Of a DNA stretch of 64,000 nucleotides, positions 18,981-26,935 are shown one piece after another. The translations under genes were made by a program, and so were the position numbers. The stretch is from Cyanobium usitatum str. Tous. Lineage in GTDB: Bacteria; Cyanobacteriota; Cyanobacteriia; PCC-6307; Cyanobiaceae. Position 1 is the first letter of the stretch. Each line of letters opens with the position of its first letter. Location: the NCBI RefSeq assembly GCF_963920485.1, contig NZ_OY986431.1:2471351-2535350 (forward strand). Reading direction: 5' to 3'. The notes beneath the pieces were generated by a model. The model had not been told where the DNA came from. It searched no databases and saw only the letters and a program-made list of their open reading frames with translations.

Positions 18981-20093
18981 TCAGCTCCGCTCAAATCGCC
19001 GCCAGCTGAACTTATTCAGCTGGTTCTGTTCTGCCGTACCTAGGTCGCCAAGGATTGCTCCCGCCACCAATTCAGCGGTGATCGCGGCCAGCAGTACGCC
19101 GTTGCGGTGGTGACCCGCCGCCAGCCACAGGCCGGGGATGGGGCTGGTTCCCAGCAGGGGAGCTTCGTCTGGGGTGTGGGGCCGAAAGCCCCACCAGCGC
19201 TCCATCGGCGGCCAGGCGCTCGCTTCCGGCAGCAGGCTGGCCAACCCCTCCTGCAGCTGGCGTTGGCCGGCGGGGGTGAGGCCCTCGCTGAAGCCGGCCT
19301 CGGCTTCGCTGGTGGCCCCCACCACCAGTAGGCCGTCTTGCCGCGGCACCAGGTAGGTGCCGGGCCCAAAAATCACCCGCCGCAAGGCCTGCCGCGGCCC
19401 CTGCAGCGACAGCATCTGGCCCTTCACCGGAGTGATCGGCAGCTGGGGCAGTAGCTGGGCGCTCCAGGCACCGCAGGCCAGCACCGCCCGCTCGGCAGCG
19501 AGATGGTGCTCCTCCCCTTCGGCGCTGCGTAAACGCACGCCGCTGAGGGCGCCGCTCGGGCCGCAGACCAGCTCCAGCACCTGGCTGCCCTCCTCAAAGG
19601 TCACCCCCAGTTCCACGCAGGCCCGCTCCAGGGCGCGCATCAGCCGGCGGCGGTTGTCGATCTGGCCGTCCTGTTCAAACAGCAGGCCGGCCTGCCAACG
19701 CTCGCCGATGCCGGGAATCTCTTGTTCCAGGCCGCGGCGATCGAGCCGCTGGCCGAAGGCGGCGGTGGCATAGGCATCCCGCTCCGCCGAGGTGGCAAAG
19801 GGCACCACGATGCCGCAGGGCCGCAGACCGCAGCTCAGGCCGCTGTCGGCTTCGATCTGGGCCACCCAGGAGGGGATGAGCTGCAGGCTGGCCTGCCCCA
19901 GGGCGAGTAGGTCGCCGCTGAGCCCCTCGGCGTGGGGCGCCAACATGCCGGCCGCTACGAAGCCGGCGGCTTCGCTGCGGCGCCGGCTCAGCACCCGCAC
20001 TGCCTCGCCGCGGCGGGCGAGCTGGTGGGCCAGGGCCAGGCCCATCAGGCCGCCCCCCAGCACCGTGATGGCTGGCCCCTTGGCTGCAGTCAT
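18981..20093 (-). CDS. thiO: Glycine oxidase ThiO (FAD-dependent)
   Basis: A 370-residue D-amino-acid-oxidase-type flavoprotein. The dinucleotide site is at the N-terminus (ITVLGGGLMGLALAHQLA). The C-terminal FAD-contacting segments LLVVGATSEAEAGF and GLWLAAGHHRNGVLLAAITA match ThiO, which supplies dehydroglycine for the thiazole of thiamine. The start overlaps the stop of the PIN toxin gene by four bases (ATGA), so translation is probably coupled to the toxin-antitoxin pair upstream. Confidence 0.9.
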   Translation of the reverse strand: MTAAKGPAITVLGGGLMGLALAHQLARRGEAVRVLSRRRSEAAGFVAAGMLAPHAEGLSGDLLALGQASLQLIPSWVAQIEADSGLSCGLRPCGIVVPFATSAERDAYATAAFGQRLDRRGLEQEIPGIGERWQAGLLFEQDGQIDNRRRLMRALERACVELGVTFEEGSQVLELVCGPSGALSGVRLRSAEGEEHHLAAERAVLACGAWSAQLLPQLPITPVKGQMLSLQGPRQALRRVIFGPGTYLVPRQDGLLVVGATSEAEAGFSEGLTPAGQRQLQEGLASLLPEASAWPPMERWWGFRPHTPDEAPLLGTSPIPGLWLAAGHHRNGVLLAAITAELVAGAILGDLGTAEQNQLNKFSWRRFERS

Positions 20094-20503
20094 GGCTGGG
20101 CAGGCGCCGCTGGCTCCAGCCCCAGCACTGTGGCCCCGCAGGAGCGCAGGGCAGCGTCAGCGGTGAGTAATAACAGTGGTTCCTGGCGGCTTTGCACGAG
20201 CAGCAGCTGGTCGAAAAGGTCGCTGGGGGCGGCGCTGCTATCGAGCTCGGCCAGGGCCAGCAGGTGCTCATTGCTCAGGGGCAGCCAGTGGAAGTGCTGA
20301 CGGGTCACCTCCTGCTCCAGGCGAGCCAGGTCGAGCTGCACCCGGCCTTGGCGTTGCTTAAGGGCCAGTTCCCAGAGGCTCACCTGGCTCACGAACACCT
20401 CGGCCCCGGGCGCCTGCACGGCGGCGATGGCCCAGGCTGGCAGGCGCGGGTCGTCGGCCAGCCACCAGAGCAGCACCTGGGTATCGAGCAGCAGGCGTTT
20501 CAT
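20090..20503 (-). CDS. PIN-domain toxin (VapC-like)
   Basis: 137 residues. The PIN-domain acidic residues are visible: D7 in LLLDTQVLLWWL, E in VSQVSLWELALKQ, and D in PSDLFDQLLLVQ and LTADAALR. Such proteins are Mg-dependent ribonucleases. The start is ATG at 20503; the longer open frame upstream is the antitoxin region read in another frame. It overlaps the antitoxin gene and thiO by four bases each. Confidence 0.88.
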   Translation of the reverse strand: MKRLLLDTQVLLWWLADDPRLPAWAIAAVQAPGAEVFVSQVSLWELALKQRQGRVQLDLARLEQEVTRQHFHWLPLSNEHLLALAELDSSAAPSDLFDQLLLVQSRQEPLLLLTADAALRSCGATVLGLEPAAPAQP

Positions 20504-20754
20504 TGCAGCGGTGCGTCGAAGTTGGCGGCGATGGCAATGGCGTGGCGCATGGCACCCGGCGCGTGGGCGGCGCTGGGGCTGGGCACCCAGGCGCTGAGGC
20601 GGGCTACCGGTTTGCCTGCTCTGGCGATCCAGATCTCCTCGCCCTGCTCCACCTGGAGCAGCAGGCGGGAGAGCTGGGTTTTGGCCTCGTGCACATTCAC
20701 CAGCTGGGGCCGGTTGCTTGGCGTTGGCTCGGTGGGGAATGGCGGGTAGGCCAT
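20500..20754 (-). CDS. Phd/YefM-type antitoxin
   Basis: 84 residues with the Phd/YefM fold pattern VNVHEAKTQLSRLLLQVEQG, then EEIWIARAGKPVARL at residues ~18-53. The N-terminus binds DNA and represses the operon in this family, and the C-terminus neutralises the toxin. It is paired with the PIN toxin downstream by ATGA overlap and is the first gene of the antitoxin-toxin-thiO unit. Confidence 0.88.
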   Translation of the reverse strand: MAYPPFPTEPTPSNRPQLVNVHEAKTQLSRLLLQVEQGEEIWIARAGKPVARLSAWVPSPSAAHAPGAMRHAIAIAANFDAPLQ

Positions 20755-20781
20755 GGCTGTAAAAAACCTCTGGACTTAGTT

Positions 20782-20794
20782 TTAGCTTAGCTAA
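20782..20794. promoter_or_regulatory. Candidate operator of the Phd/PIN operon
   Basis: An inverted repeat ttagc/gctaa with a three-base spacer lies 28-40 bases upstream of the antitoxin ATG in a short AT-rich patch. Phd-type antitoxins usually autorepress at palindromes in this position. This is inference from placement only. Confidence 0.35.
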
Positions 20795-20860
20795 CCAGCG
20801 CAAATCGCTAGCCGCCCCCTGCCCCTCCTCATAGGATCGGCTGAGGCATTGATACAGGCC

Positions 20861-22369
20861 ATGGCAGGCGCGGCAGTAGCACCAGCATCACCAGTCAAGT
20901 CCCAGCAGGCCCCTTGGGAGGCGGTGATTGGCCTGGAGACCCATGTGCAGCTGGGCACCGCCAGCAAGATTTTCACCAGCGCCTCCACCGCCTTCGGCGA
21001 CGCCCCCAACACCCATATCGACCCGGTGGTGTGTGGCCTGCCTGGCACCTTGCCAGTGCTGAATCAAAAGGTGCTCGAGTATGCAGTGAAGGCGGCCCTT
21101 GCCCTCAATCTGCATATTGCTGCGCACAGTAAGTTTGATCGTAAACAATATTTTTATCCCGACCTGCCCAAGAATTATCAGATCTCCCAATTTGATGAGC
21201 CAATTGCTGAAGATGGCTGGATTGAAGTGGAGGTGGCCGAAAAAGGCAAAGAAACCTATTTGAAGCGGATCGGTATAGAAAGGCTTCATATGGAAGAAGA
21301 CGCTGGCAAGCTGGTGCACGCAGGTAGTGATCGCCTAGATGGATCCACCCACTCCCTGGTGGACTACAACCGCGCCGGTGTAGCCCTCGCTGAAATTGTC
21401 AGCAAACCGGATTTGCGCACCGGCCGCGAAGCGGCGGAATACGCCTCGGAGATTCGCCGGATCATGCGTTATCTGGGCGTGAGTGACGGCAACATGCAGG
21501 AGGGTTCCTTGCGTTGCGATGTGAATATCTCCGTGCGGCGTGGCCCCGATGCCCCCTTCGGCACCAAGGTGGAGATCAAGAATATGAATTCCTTCTCGGC
21601 TATTCAGAAGGCGATTGATTACGAGATTCAGCGCCAAATCAAGGCCTATGAAGCCGGTGAGCCGGTGCGGCAGGAAACCCGCCTTTGGGACGAATCCAAG
21701 CAGCTCACCAAGAGCATGCGTAGTAAGGAGGGCGCCAGCGACTACCGCTACTTCCCCGATCCCGACCTTGGCCCCATCGAGGTGAGTGACGCCCAGCGGG
21801 AGGGCTGGCGCGCCGAGCTGCCCGAGTTGCCCGCTGCTAAGCGGCACCGCTACGCCGACCAGCTGGGTCTGTCGATCTACGACGCCCGCGTGCTCACCGA
21901 TGAGCGCTCGATGGCCGAATACTTCGAGGCCGCGGTAGCGGCCGGCGCCGACGCCAAGGGCATTGCCAACTGGGTCACCGGCGATATTGCTGCCTATGTA
22001 AATGCCAACAGGCTGGCTATTGCCGAGTTGCCCCTTAAGCCCGAGCAGCTAGCTGAGTTGGTGCAGCTGATTGAGGGCGGAATTATTAGCGGCAAGATTG
22101 CTAAAGAGATTCTGCCCGAGTTGCTGGAGCAGGGTGGCTCTGCCAAGGCGATCGTGGCGGAGCGTGGTCTGGGCATGATTAGCGACCCCGCAGCTATTAC
22201 TGCGATTGTGGAGGAGCTGCTTGCCGCCCACCCCGAGGAGGTGGAAGCCTTCCGCGGCGGTAAGAACAAGCTGCAGGGCTTCTTTGTGGGTCAGCTGATG
22301 AAAAAAACCGGCGGCAAGGCCGACCCCAAGCTCGCCAACCAGATCCTGATTCAGAAGCTCAACGGCTGA
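20861..22369 (+). CDS. gatB: Asp-tRNA(Asn)/Glu-tRNA(Gln) amidotransferase subunit B
   Basis: About 502 residues from ATG at 20861 (MAGAAVAPASPVKSQQ). It binds misacylated tRNA and amidates it with ammonia from GatA. The GatB signatures are present: EAVIGLETHVQL at the start, NYQISQFDEPI and the later RCDVNISVRR and KNMNSFSAIQKAIDYE segments, with the C-terminal YqeY-like tail (LANQILIQKLNG). From about 21.1 kb onward the codon choice is noticeably more AT-rich than in the neighbouring genes. Confidence 0.96.
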   Translation: MAGAAVAPASPVKSQQAPWEAVIGLETHVQLGTASKIFTSASTAFGDAPNTHIDPVVCGLPGTLPVLNQKVLEYAVKAALALNLHIAAHSKFDRKQYFYPDLPKNYQISQFDEPIAEDGWIEVEVAEKGKETYLKRIGIERLHMEEDAGKLVHAGSDRLDGSTHSLVDYNRAGVALAEIVSKPDLRTGREAAEYASEIRRIMRYLGVSDGNMQEGSLRCDVNISVRRGPDAPFGTKVEIKNMNSFSAIQKAIDYEIQRQIKAYEAGEPVRQETRLWDESKQLTKSMRSKEGASDYRYFPDPDLGPIEVSDAQREGWRAELPELPAAKRHRYADQLGLSIYDARVLTDERSMAEYFEAAVAAGADAKGIANWVTGDIAAYVNANRLAIAELPLKPEQLAELVQLIEGGIISGKIAKEILPELLEQGGSAKAIVAERGLGMISDPAAITAIVEELLAAHPEEVEAFRGGKNKLQGFFVGQLMKKTGGKADPKLANQILIQKLNG

Positions 22370-22489
22370 GAGTGTCCTTTTTGATGAGCAGTCGAGGCGC
22401 CTGCCGCCATGCCATGTTAATTAAAGTTACTGGCATTGCATTTATTCGCAAGGAAGTTAAGGTTTTCTGGTCTTATTTGAGTAAAGCAA

Positions 22490-22891
22490 GTGTCCAGCTC
22501 CCAATTTGAGTTTGGTGCTGCTGAAAACAAGCATTTCAGCGCCTTAGCCAACTTTTGCCTTGTTTCGGCTTTGGCATTGGTGGTTTATGCCGTAGCAAAC
22601 GCATCATTTCTGTTCAATGTGATTGCAAGCGGCAAGGTCTCCTTGATGCTGCGAACCCTGGATGACGCTATTCAGGCGTTGTCGGCATTGTTTGCGGCCT
22701 ATCAGCTCAATCAAGCTGCGAAAGGGTTTCGCAAAATTGTCAACACGCAAGGTGATGACCTTGCTCTTTTAAATCTTTCTAGTCAAAAGCTGCGGCTTGT
22801 GTTTGCTAGCTTGGCAGTAATGCTGGTACTGCTGGCAATCCGATTCATACTGGATTATCCGGCCCTAATTAGTTGGATCAAGGCTGCCTGA
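22490..22891 (+). CDS. Hypothetical membrane protein
   Basis: 133 residues, GTG start at 22490. Hydrophobic spans at about residues 22-48 (FCLVSALALVVYAVANASFLFNVI, part), 58-74 and 103-120 suggest three membrane segments. The middle (AAYQLNQAAKGFRKIVNTQG) is amphipathic. No family was recognised. It is AT-richer than its neighbours, like the second half of gatB, and its 3' end overlaps the convergent coaE by 14 bases. Confidence 0.65.
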   Translation: MSSSQFEFGAAENKHFSALANFCLVSALALVVYAVANASFLFNVIASGKVSLMLRTLDDAIQALSALFAAYQLNQAAKGFRKIVNTQGDDLALLNLSSQKLRLVFASLAVMLVLLAIRFILDYPALISWIKAA

Positions 22892-23477
22892 TCCACGCTT
22901 GCGCCTGCTCCACTTCGGCGACGAGCTGCTCGGGACCGCCCCGGTTGTTGAGCACCACATCGGCCAGCTGGCGCTTGCGCGCCAGCGGCCACTGGGCGGC
23001 TATCCGGGCGCGGGCATCTGCCTCGCCCAGGCCATCTCGGGCCATCAAGCGCTGCAGCTGCTGCGTCTCGTCGCAGTCCACCAGCCACACCTCGCTGCAG
23101 ATGGTTTCCAGCCCCGCTTCAAACAGCAGCGGCACCACCAGCACCACTAGCGGCTCCGCCCCCAGCTCCTCTAGCTCGGCTGCGAAGCGCGCCCGCACCA
23201 GCGGATGCACTAGCTGCTCCAGCCACTGCCGCTCAGCCCCATCGCCAAACACGATCTGTCCCAGGGCGGCGCGATCGATCTCTCCGCCGGGCGCCCGGAT
23301 CCCAGCCCCGTAGCGCTCCAGCACCGCGCCGGCCCCAGCGCTGCCCGGCGCCAGTGCTTCGCGTGCGAATACATCCGCGTCAAGCAGCGGCAGGCCCCGG
23401 GCCGCTAGGAGCCGGCCCACGCTGCTTTTGCCGCTGGCGATGCCGCCGGTGAGGCCAATGCGGCGTGCAGCAACCAT
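22878..23477 (-). CDS. coaE: Dephospho-CoA kinase
   Basis: 199 residues. It catalyses the last step of coenzyme A synthesis. The P-loop GLTGGIASGKSSV is at residues 8-20, followed by LLDADVFAREAL with the conserved DAD. The CoA-domain segment VVPLLFEAGLE and the lid ARDGLGEADARARI are as expected. Convergent with the small membrane protein gene and divergent from argJ. Confidence 0.95.
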   Translation of the reverse strand: MVAARRIGLTGGIASGKSSVGRLLAARGLPLLDADVFAREALAPGSAGAGAVLERYGAGIRAPGGEIDRAALGQIVFGDGAERQWLEQLVHPLVRARFAAELEELGAEPLVVLVVPLLFEAGLETICSEVWLVDCDETQQLQRLMARDGLGEADARARIAAQWPLARKRQLADVVLNNRGGPEQLVAEVEQAQAWIRQP

Positions 23478-23533
23478 GGCTTGAGAAGGGGCGTGACGCT
23501 ATTCCATGCTCAGGTTCGCAGCAGCTGCAGCCC

Positions 23534-24736
23534 GTGACCCACCCCTGGCACCCGATCCCCGGCGGCATTACTGCCCCGGTGGGCTTCCAAGCAGCCGCTG
23601 TCACCGCGGGCCTGAAGGCTTCTGGCAATCCCGACCTCTCCCTGTTGCTGGCGCCCGAGGGCGCCGTGTGCGCCGGCACCTTCACCACCTCGGTGGTGCG
23701 GGCCGCCTGCGTGGACCTCTGCGCCGAGCGTCTGGCGGCCTCCGGCGGCCGCGCCCGGGCGGTGCTCACCAATTCCGGCCAGGCCAATGCCTGCACCGGC
23801 GACCGGGGCCTGATCGATAGCTTGCGGGCCACCCAGGCCGTCGCCGATCGGTTGGGGTTAGCGCCAGAAGAGGTGCTGATCTGCTCCACCGGTGTGATCG
23901 GCGTGCCGATTCCGATGGGCACCTTGCTGGCGGGTCTTGATCCCTTAGTGGCGGCCCTCAGTCCCGAGGGTGGCGCCGCGGCAGCCACTGCCATCCTCAC
24001 CACCGATCTGGTGGCTAAGCAGATCGCCCTGGAGGCGGATCTGGGCGGCCGCAGCGTGCGCATTGGCGGCATGGCCAAGGGCTCGGGCATGATCCACCCA
24101 AATATGGCCACGATGCTGGGCTACCTCAGCTGCGACGCGGGCGTGCCCGCCGAGGTGTGGCAGGCGATGGTGCGGCGGGCGGTGGATCGCTCCTTTAATG
24201 CGATCACGGTGGACGGCGACACCAGCACCAATGACACGTTCCTGGCCTTTGCAGCCGGGGAGCTCCTAAGCCACGAGCACTTCGAAGCGCTGGAGGCCGG
24301 CCTGACGGCGGTGTCGCAACACCTGGCCAAGGCGATCGCCCGCGATGGCGAGGGCGCCACCTGCCTGATCGAGGTGCAGGCGCAGGGAGCCGCCGATGAG
24401 GCCGGCGCTCGTGCCATTGCCCGCACCGTGTGCGGCTCGTCGCTGGTGAAATGCGCCGTGCATGGCCGCGACCCCAACTGGGGCCGGATCGTGGCTGCCG
24501 CCGGCCGGGCCGGCGTGCCCTTCGACTCCGAAGCCGTGGCCCTCTGGCTGGGCGAGCACCAGCTGATGGCCGCTGGCCAGCCCCTGGCCTTCGATCGCAC
24601 CGCCGCCAGCACCTATCTGCACAGCGACACAGTAATAATTCGCCTGGTGGTGGGCGATGGCTCTGGTACAGGTGTGGCCTGGGGCTGCGACCTTTCGGCT
24701 CAATACGTCCGCATTAACGCCGATTACACGACGTAG
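23534..24736 (+). CDS. argJ: Glutamate N-acetyltransferase / amino-acid acetyltransferase
   Basis: Bifunctional ArgJ of arginine synthesis, which recycles acetyl groups between ornithine and glutamate. The self-cleavage site is in HPNMATMLGYL, where the Thr becomes the nucleophile of the beta chain; STNDTFLAFA and GRDPNWGRIVAAAG are also typical. No ATG start fits. GTG at 23534 (VTHPWHPIPGGITAPVGF) gives 400 residues and a family-like N-terminus. GTG at 23465 would run into coaE. The last codons are the attachment site of the island, and the last Thr codon and stop (acg tag) are supplied by the element. The displaced original end (acc taa) survives at 53338-53343. Confidence 0.93.
   Translation: MTHPWHPIPGGITAPVGFQAAAVTAGLKASGNPDLSLLLAPEGAVCAGTFTTSVVRAACVDLCAERLAASGGRARAVLTNSGQANACTGDRGLIDSLRATQAVADRLGLAPEEVLICSTGVIGVPIPMGTLLAGLDPLVAALSPEGGAAAATAILTTDLVAKQIALEADLGGRSVRIGGMAKGSGMIHPNMATMLGYLSCDAGVPAEVWQAMVRRAVDRSFNAITVDGDTSTNDTFLAFAAGELLSHEHFEALEAGLTAVSQHLAKAIARDGEGATCLIEVQAQGAADEAGARAIARTVCGSSLVKCAVHGRDPNWGRIVAAAGRAGVPFDSEAVALWLGEHQLMAAGQPLAFDRTAASTYLHSDTVIIRLVVGDGSGTGVAWGCDLSAQYVRINADYTT
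24715..24732 (+). repeat. attL core repeat within argJ
   Basis: taacgccgattacacgac, identical to the copy at 53322-53339. It encodes the NADYTT end of ArgJ in frame. Confidence 0.9.
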
Positions 24737-24781
24737 AGGCAAACCCGTTGCGCTGGAAGGGTTTTGAGGGGTGACTGGGTG

Positions 24782-24803
24782 ACGCTTACGGAACGCTTAC
24801 GGA
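24782..24803 (+). repeat. Arm-type repeats beside attL
   Basis: Two copies of acgcttacgga in tandem, about 50 bases inside the left core. The same word recurs beside the integrase at the right end, which suggests integrase arm-binding sites. Confidence 0.6.
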
Positions 24804-24911
24804 GGAGACAGACGTAAATCCCAGTGCTCATCTGGAAATTGATACGTTCAAGTCGATGCTTTTTTCTCAAATCCGTTGGCAGAAGTGGATTTTTTCCGTA
24901 AGCAAGGCACC

Positions 24912-25178
24912 TCACCCACCCTCAGGACACCACCCGACCCGAATCTCCCGCCGAGCGACCCACTGAGAACACCTCTTAGTCAGGTGCTCCCCCTGAGGAA
25001 TCAGACCCTGGTGAATTGGACAGGTCAGCAAGGTGATGCAGTGCCTGCCCACCTCATAACGGAAGTGCTGGCAGGTCATACAAACGCTTGAGGAGCGGGA
25101 GGGTTTCAGGACATTCCACTCAAGGAACTCCCACTCTTCAGCGGGGACGGCAGGTGGCACAGGAGCGGCAGCAGGCAT
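24912..25178 (-). CDS. Small Cys-rich protein, probable zinc binder
   Basis: 88 residues with a regular cysteine pattern: CMTCQHF (residues 33-39), HC at 46-47, CPIH at 53-56 and RCSQW at 69-73. The CxxC...C...C spacing suggests a bound zinc ion. The GEHLTKRCSQW end looks like a conserved block. The first 20 residues are Pro/Ala-rich, so the true start may be a little downstream. It is the first gene inside the left end of the island; function unknown. Confidence 0.5.
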   Translation of the reverse strand: MPAAAPVPPAVPAEEWEFLEWNVLKPSRSSSVCMTCQHFRYEVGRHCITLLTCPIHQGLIPQGEHLTKRCSQWVARREIRVGWCPEGG

Positions 25179-25314
25179 CGCACAAGAGCAGATACACCTG
25201 TACTACTCACGCTGAGGCGGTGAGGTCAAGGAGTCCACTGAGTCCCTTATCGCCAAGGCAGTCGCCAACAGCAGAAAGCGTCCATACCCTGCTCACAAGA
25301 CCCAACAAGACCCG

Positions 25315-25446
25315 ATGAAGCGCCTGCTGCTACTCGCCCTGACCGCTGCGACGCTGTTGATGGGTACGACTGCTAGCGCCTGCGAGAAGCACTTGAACGG
25401 TCATCAGAACGGATCTGACACCGACCTGGAAGGCAGCAAGAAGTAG
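25315..25446 (+). CDS. Small exported peptide
   Basis: 43 codons beginning MKRLLLLALTAATLL, a clean signal peptide with a likely cut after TASA. This leaves a ~21-residue mature peptide, CEKHLNGHQNGSDTDLEGSK plus a final K. The Cys next to the predicted cut could also be a lipid anchor. The sequence has a start, stop and signal peptide, but no family was recognised. Confidence 0.5.
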   Translation: MKRLLLLALTAATLLMGTTASACEKHLNGHQNGSDTDLEGSKK

Positions 25447-25458
25447 GTCACTCGCCTC

Positions 25459-25683
25459 CTACACCCCAGTCCGCTTGAGCACCTTTTTGCCGTATCTCTT
25501 CTGAACCTCAGGCAGAAGGGACTGCTGAACCTGCCACATAAAGGCATCCACACGCTCCCTCCGTTCAGCAGAAGAGGCGATGTGCTCCGAAAAGGAACCT
25601 GCGTGGCACAGATCCACCAAAAGACTTACCTCTTCCTCGCTGAGGCATAAAAGGTGATCGGTTCCAACTGATGTAACCCGCAT
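25459..25683 (-). CDS. Small hypothetical protein, paralogue of the adjacent gene
   Basis: 74 residues, MRVTSVGTDHLLCLSEEEVS at the N-terminus. The first ~25 residues match the neighbour at 25704-25913 (MRITHLDSKHLPLLSDAEAA) in the pattern MR[VI]T...HL..LS..E...LV. The two genes lie head to tail 20 bases apart, so a duplicated pair is likely. The tail is basic (KRYGKKVLKRTGV). Confidence 0.5.
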   Translation of the reverse strand: MRVTSVGTDHLLCLSEEEVSLLVDLCHAGSFSEHIASSAERRERVDAFMWQVQQSLLPEVQKRYGKKVLKRTGV

Positions 25684-25703
25684 AGTCCTGGCGTTCAGTG
25701 AAC

Positions 25704-25913
25704 TCAGTTGTCCTGAGGGGGCGAAGAGACAGCATTAGGCATCTTGAGACCATCAAAGAGTTGCCCCAGCACCGTTGCCATCCTTGGTGGCAGTGCTGCG
25801 CCAGCAACGGACTGAGAAGCGATCACCAGCAGAGCAGACGCCTCAACAAGCGCCGCCGCCTCTGCGTCACTCAATAGGGGTAGATGCTTGCTATCCAAAT
25901 GCGTGATCCTCAT
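25704..25913 (-). CDS. Small hypothetical protein, paralogue of the adjacent gene
   Basis: 69 residues. It shares its N-terminal pattern with the downstream gene at 25459-25683 but has a different C-terminus (LGQLFDGLKMPNAVSSPPQ). Upstream, 25914-26103 holds no gene that I can support. Confidence 0.5.
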   Translation of the reverse strand: MRITHLDSKHLPLLSDAEAAALVEASALLVIASQSVAGAALPPRMATVLGQLFDGLKMPNAVSSPPQDN

Positions 25914-26103
25914 GGGTCCAAGTGGAATCAGGTCAATTGAAGTGACAAAAGATATGCATAGAGGCAGATATTAGCCCACCCCAATGATTCAGCAAAATGT
26001 ATCAAGGGCAATCGCAAGCACCGATTAACAAAGGAGGAATGAGTTCCTTGGTCTCTCAACCACGTCGGGGGGGCTCGGTCAAAAAACTCCATTCAAATTA
26101 AAA

Positions 26104-26604
26104 TTAAGATACAAGCGTAGCCTGAAATAGCACGATTGTTTCACTATTTGGCGCAATTGCACCTTCGGGGTACGGTGGCACGGAGTGGAAGTCTAGGTAT
26201 GCCTGTGGCTGAAGAAAGCTTGCAAAAAAGACATTGGAATAACCTCCACCCTCAACCGAGAATTGAAATCCCCCGCTGGTTAGCTGGGGGCTTTGCATTG
26301 TTTTGTCATAGGCTATCAAGTTGTCTCCTAAGTATCCGGTATTTCCCGGAATAGAGGTGCCGGCAGGGTAGAGACCCGTGATTTTATCTCCATTTCTTTT
26401 GCCTTTTATGTCAATTATATTGACGTAGCCATCCCCGTCCGTGTCGGTATCCGTGGTGAATTTTCCTCGGGCTTTGATTTTTGGTCCAGCGTAATTTTCC
26501 GGAGTCTCATACCTCCACTTCCACTTCAACGTAGATATTTCTGTGCTTGTCTGTTTGCGCTTCGTGCCTGGAGCAAGAGTGTGTGCGATAGCAGTTACAG
26601 TCAT
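26104..26604 (-). CDS. Hypothetical protein with Asp-rich calcium-type loop
   Basis: 166 residues. DTDTDGDGYVNIIDIKGK (residues ~52-69) resembles an EF-hand or dockerin calcium loop. GDKITGLYPAGTSIPGN and GGYSNVFFASFLQPQAYLDF follow and look like the body of cyanobacterial extracellular beta-rich proteins. No signal peptide is evident, although the N-terminus (TVTAIAHTLAPGTKRKQ) is short. The composition is AT-rich relative to the core. From 26605 to 26935 I see only short competing frames and no convincing gene. Confidence 0.55.
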   Translation of the reverse strand: MTVTAIAHTLAPGTKRKQTSTEISTLKWKWRYETPENYAGPKIKARGKFTTDTDTDGDGYVNIIDIKGKRNGDKITGLYPAGTSIPGNTGYLGDNLIAYDKTMQSPQLTSGGFQFSVEGGGYSNVFFASFLQPQAYLDFHSVPPYPEGAIAPNSETIVLFQATLVS

Positions 26605-26935
26605 GAAAAGAGGGCTAAGTTTTCAAATAATAAGTGTTATAGCAACGTCCCTGTCTGAATGTTTGACAAAATCTAAATTTCTGCGTATTTGGGATGATGT
26701 CTTGCGGTTATGAGGGATTGGACCAGGACAGGCATCCGATGAGCTCAGGGGCAACCACCTCGGCAGGGCGGCAGAAGAAGGATTGGGGGAGGTGCTGGGA
26801 GGACTTGGTGGCTATGGGAGTGGCTTTGGATCAGGACGCGGATGGCATCCTGCTGCCAACCCAATAACTGACCTAAAAACCCATATGCCGCAACACTTTG
26901 CAGCAATGTGTGGGCAATATTTTTAAGATTTTTTG

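Noticed and set aside
26739-26867. 42-codon frame MSSGATTSAGRQKK... before the barrel gene
   Set aside because: It competes with another frame of similar quality over the same bases; no ribosome site or motif supports either.
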